DNA of 64,000 nt, from assembly GCA_003117195.1 (NCBI GenBank), contig BDSI01000040.1:496658-560657 (forward strand), in the 5' to 3' direction. Position 1 is the stretch's first letter. Each line of letters opens with the position of its first letter. Origin of the DNA: Eudorina sp. 2006-703-Eu-15. Taxonomy: Eukaryota; Chlorophyta; Chlorophyceae; Chlamydomonadales; Volvocaceae. Under the pieces are notes generated by a model. The model saw only the letters and a list, made by a program, of their open reading frames with translations, was not told where the DNA came from and did not search any database. Of this stretch, positions 59,801 to 64,000 are shown piece by piece. Made by a program: the position numbers and the translations under genes.

Positions 59801-62800
59801 ATGGGCAATTGCAAATCATTGCCGGAGAAGGTCTTTTTGGCCGTTGAGCGGAATGATATCATGGGGTTTCAGGTGCGCATGCCTTCGTGAAATGGCTGAG
59901 AGTGGGCCACCAACTGCGTCAGCCTCTTAACGCGTACGTGGGGCGTGCGATTCGAATTGTTGTATACTTGGACATCGCATGTACAAGTATTTCCGTCTCG
60001 GGCTTCATACTTTTGTGACTGAAGGACTGACCGCATGGGCTTGTGCGTTTGGACGTGTCGGCGGGGGTAAGCATGAAATCCGTATGAGAATGCCAGCTAC
60101 ATCCGAAAAGGACGGATGCTGTCAGGAAGGTTGTAGTGCAGGCATTGCAGGTCAGGAGACCACAACAGTTGTCGTCGGTTGCTTCTGATGCAGTACATCC
60201 TTCGCAACATGTGCCTGTTGCAGCGCACATCCATTCTGTCGCAGCCACCTGGCACCCAGTCACATGCACGCAACGCCCGCCCGCGTAGGCCCTCCTTGCC
60301 GATTTTAGCGCGTCCAGTGCCAACAACCCGGCGGCCCGAACTTCTGTCCTAGAGTACAAGGACAAGAGTGGCAGGACCCCGCTGCTGCTGGCAGCCGCCA
60401 AGAACCACTACCAAATCCTGCAGCAGGTGCGGAGTGGCTGCATGCCCCCAGTGCAGATTTATGTGCATACCAATTCACAGTACTCCACCGGCAGCTGGAA
60501 CTGGGCGGGCCATGAACACCGCTGGCGGCTTGAATGCCGGTTTGGGCTTTAGGGGATGCAGGTTGCGGCGCATTTGTGGCGGTGGCGGTGGCCAGCATCT
60601 GTAAGGCACTTGCGAGCCCTCTTCCTCCGCGATCTGAGAACTGGTTCCGATCTGAGAACTGGTTCCGGGTCGTTCAAGAGCACGCGTTTCGTAGGCACAA
60701 TCGGACCTCAGACCACATCTCCTGACCCTTTTGTGTTTGACGTTGAAATCCGTGGCTGTCGCTGCAACGTCTGCCGGCCCGCAGCTGATCCATCTAGGGG
60801 CGGACATCCACTACATCAACCCCACGCGCGACGCGGCGGGGGCGGCGCTGCACGAGGCCGCGGCGCGGCGCCACGAGGCGGCGGTGGAGCTGCTCCTGGC
60901 GGCGGGCGCGTGCCCCTTCGCGGCGAATGCGGCAGGCCGCACAGCACTGGATGAGGCGGTGCTCAGCGGGCACACGGGGGTGGTGCGCGCGATAGAGAAG
61001 TACGCCGAGTTCTCCGGGCTCATTAACTTCAAGGTGATGAATGCAAAGCGGCCACCGTGCTGTGACGGAGTTGAGGCGACTGCGGTTGTGCTTAGCATAG
61101 TAACCACTTGGGTGTGTGTGAACGGGGAACTGATCCACACCGCGCGCAACTTCACTCCTGATCTGAAGCCTGTGTGGATGCGTGCACATTCCGTTTCAAG
61201 AAGGACTGAGCCGAGAGACAGGAAACCGTGTGTGTGTGGCTCCGCCCTGGGTACTGCATTTTCGTCCAGGGCTGTCGGGTGCAGCATTTATCTGCGCTGC
61301 TGCTAGCACGCATGCATAGGCGGATCCGTCACAAGCTGTTGGGGACGCGGGTCCGCTCCTTTGGTTTATTGGATTGCGCCCGGCGGAAACCCGAACCGAA
61401 GTCCCGGACCCGTGGTCCGCCATGTCGCAGACCCGATCCATGGGCGGCTTAACGTCCAAGTACAAGACGCGCTGGGCGGTGCTGATGCCGTACTATCCGT
61501 TCATCCGCGAGCGGGAGGGCTCCGTCAACACCGCCGCGCCCGGGCACGGCAGCAGTGGAGGCGGCGCCGCCGCCGACAGCCGCAAGCCGCGCCGCTGCTT
61601 GTGGCTGTACAAGGACAAGACGAGCGTCAGTCCGCGCTGCCGTCTGTGGGTGGACGGCGCCGTGGTGCTGACGGCCGGCCCGGCGGGCACGGAAGGGACG
61701 CTGGTGAGCCGCGCGACAGGGCCCTTCAACAGCGTCTTTAGCGAAGAATCCCGCCCGACTCAAAACCATTTGTGATCCAACACAGCGGATGCACCTGGGT
61801 GCGCGGTGAGGGGGTAAGGGCAAGTTTCTCATTAGCCGCGTCGTGGGAGGACAGCCAGTCAGAGAGGCCTCATCAGCTTAAGCGCGGGCGGAAGGGCCTC
61901 CTGTACCGTCCACCCGGTAGCAGGACTTGGCATGTGGCCAAACCTCTCGGTCTCCCCACGGCCTACTTCCCCCGCTCTCCGCTCCCGCCCCTCCGCTCCC
62001 GCCCCTCCGCTCCCGCCCCTCGCAGCGTCTGCACACATCCCATGGCGAACCCATGGGCGACCTCCACATCACCCACTCCCACGGCTACTGCGTCTCCTTC
62101 CGCCCCGCCGACCTGACCCCGGGGGCCGCCTCAGTGTATCACCGCCTGCTGACGCTGCTCAACGGAGGCAGCAGCCCGCCCAGCGCCGGGCAGCAGCAGC
62201 AGCAGCCATCGCAACCTTCCATGACGGCGCCCGCGTCCCCAGCCCTAGTTGCACCCTCGCACGGACACGGGCTGGCCCCGAATGTGGCCTACCCGGCGCC
62301 GCCGCAGACCCCGCCGCCACCGCAACCGCCGGGCACAGTGCCCCCGCCACCGTTCTATCCGGCTGTGCAGCCCGTCGTGGCGTACGGAAGTGCAGCCCCT
62401 GGAGCTGGCGCTGCGTACATCATGGTCCCGCCGCCGACGATACCGCTGCCTGGGCCCATGCCCGTGCCAGCCGTTGGCCTGCCGCCCGTTGTGATGCCGT
62501 ACAGCGGTCAGTCGCAGGTGTATCCGGGCGCGGCGGGGCCCTGCCCGATGGCCTCTCCTCTTTCGCTCTACCAGCCGCGCCCGAGTCAGAGCAGCGTGGC
62601 GTCTGGGCCGCAGATGCAGCCGGGCAGCGCGCGGGCAAGCGGGGATCCGGCACCAATGGCCTCGCCGACGGGTCTGGCGTCACCGCAGCGGGTGCAGAGG
62701 GTGGGAGACCGGCCGTCCTGCGGGCCGGCTGGGGATGCGGGCGGCCCGGGCATCAACCTGGGTTTTATCGAGTTCATGGCGGCTCTGCCGGTGAGGATTT

Positions 62801-64000
62801 GGAGAGGGCGTGGCGCGCACCGCCTTGTACAACCGTTGCACATGCATTATAGTTGGCATGAGGGTTTGATAAGGACAAGCCGGGCACGGGTGCAGGGGTT
62901 GTCGCCGCAAAGGGCTGCCCAGATGCCTTGAAGGCGAAGCCATTGTTAGCTGCGTCGGGTGGACGGTTGGGGCGGTCAGTTGCGGTTGTAAGAGACAGGG
63001 GCTCTACAGCTGGCAGAGACAAAAGGGGGCCCTGCTCATCATATTAAAAGGACCATAGGTTCTACCTCCTACGCGTTCTGTTGTATCTTGCAGCACGGAG
63101 CCTAGCGACCCTGACATTCAGTAAACCTTCAAGCAGTTGAAAGCTGGCCTTACATTACCATCAGCAGTCATTATTGCTCGCCTTCCTGACGGGCGACCCT
63201 GCCGCGCCCGCCCGACATCTTACCATGTGGCCGCAGGGCGAGTCAGACGAGGCGTTCGCGGCCCGCCTCGCCTCGGCCATCTCCGCCACGTCGGGCCACT
63301 CCCAGCAGGCGCTGCTGCCGCAGTCTGGGACCTCCGCGTCCGGCCCGTCGGCCGCGTCAATGGCCGCCTCGGCGACCACCGCCGCCGCGTCGGCTCCTCA
63401 GCAGCCTCCAAGCGGTGGCACTGGCAGCGCCGGGACCTCGGCCGGGGGCCAGGGCGCCTCGCAGCCGCATCCTGCGGGTGTCAGCCTCATCAACTTCCAC
63501 AGCGACCCGGGTAACGGCCCCGGCCCCGGAGGTGTGGTGGCGCCCACGGCCGGGCAGCGACCCGGGAGACCAGCCGGCGGTCCCCTAGACGACCTGGACA
63601 TGGACGCGGTGAACGCCCTGATCGCCGCGACGGGCTCGGAGGCCAGGCCGCCAGGTGCCGGAGCCGAAGCTGCGGGGGCCAGCACCTCCAGTGGGGACGC
63701 TGCTGCACCGCCGCTGCCGCCGCAACCGCCGTCGCCGTGCGGCCTCGCGATGCCGGCGGACACGGAGCCGTCGGCGCCGCCCGCGGAACCCTTCCCGGTC
63801 AGCCCCGTGCGCCCCGCCGCGCCGCCCCCGCCGCCGCCACCGCCTGAACCCGAGCAGGACTGCATCATTTGCCTGAACGCGCCTAAGGAGGTGGGCTTCC
63901 TGCACGGGGACTCGGTGCACCGCTGCGTGTGCCGGGAGTGCTCGGTGCGCATCGCCGTGGGGTCGCCCTGCCCCCTGTGCCGCCAGCCGGTGGAGAGGGT
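59801..64000 (+). CDS. Ankyrin-repeat RING E3 ubiquitin ligase with N-myristoylation signal, 3' end beyond the window
   Basis: Exons: 59801-59872, one ending at 60426 (start about 60320), 60785-61033, 61431-61703, 62026-62790, 63237 to beyond 64000. The start is MGNCKSLP, a consensus for myristoylation with an adjacent Cys for palmitoylation. Next come ankyrin repeats (DKSGRTPLLLAAAKNHYQIL; GAALHEAAARRHEAAVELLL; GRTALDEAVLSGHTGVVRAI). A PH-like region (SKYKTRWAVLMPYYPF ... RRCLWLYKDK ... MGDLHITHSHGYCVSF) follows, then long Pro/Ala/Gly-rich disorder. The RING at 63860-63990 is CIIC, HGDSVH, CVCREC, CPLC. Order and length of the N-terminal half resemble plant XBAT34/35-type ankyrin-RING ligases, but the RING has His in place of the third Cys, as in MDM2. 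The link between exons 1 and 2 is not in phase as drawn, so a small exon may be missed. Confidence 0.75.
61975..62025 (+). repeat. Short CTCCCGCCCCTCCG minisatellite forming a polypyrimidine tract
   Basis: Three to four near-perfect 14-bp pyrimidine-rich units precede the acceptor CCTCGCAG at 62025 in the ankyrin-RING gene. Confidence 0.8.

Overview
The window is nuclear DNA of a green alga, most probably a volvocine chlorophyte (Chlamydomonas/Volvox group). The evidence is dense short exons with GT-AG introns in GC-rich coding DNA, proline-serine-rich extracellular matrix proteins, LINE fragments ending in TGTAAC, TGTAA-type poly(A) signals, and a chloroplast-targeted plant-type coiled-coil gene. 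Gene models were built by eye from splice signals, reading-phase bookkeeping and comparison between paralogous copies. No database search was possible.

Positions 1-39,000 form a repeat-rich array of one family of modular secreted proteins, all on the minus strand. Gene A (8096-1441) is complete: signal peptide, discoidin-like (F5/8 type C) domain, PAN/apple-like domain, an unnamed beta-sandwich-like module, a long Pro-Ser linker, then the same three modules again. Gene B (37591-25999) carries the three-module set three times. It is broken by a 2.3-kb LINE fragment and by small frameshifts. A third 3'-end fragment lies at 22201-22760, and position 1 is the promoter of another copy that lies left of the window. 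Every intron of the family is phase 1, so whole domains can be duplicated or shuffled without loss of frame.

Mobile DNA separates these genes. The largest element (8920-16850) is a 7.9-kb DNA transposon with about 170-bp terminal inverted repeats and a 7-bp target duplication. It carries decayed pieces of a KDZ-type (Kyakuja/Dileera/Zisupton) transposase plus an oppositely oriented accessory gene with 38-residue repeats. Others are a 399-bp hAT-type MITE, a 468-bp Harbinger-type MITE, three 5'-truncated LINE copies, and a short element present twice in opposite orientation. One copy of that short element holds an array of 69 perfect TGTCCGTG units.

Positions 40,464-64,000 look like ordinary single-copy housekeeping DNA. 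They contain a 17-exon plastid coiled-coil gene resembling MFP1 (plus strand), the Listerin/LTN1 ribosome quality-control E3 ligase (minus strand, 13 recognised exons), and an ankyrin-RING E3 ligase gene (plus strand) that runs off the right edge. The last two are head to head across a 656-bp intergenic region.
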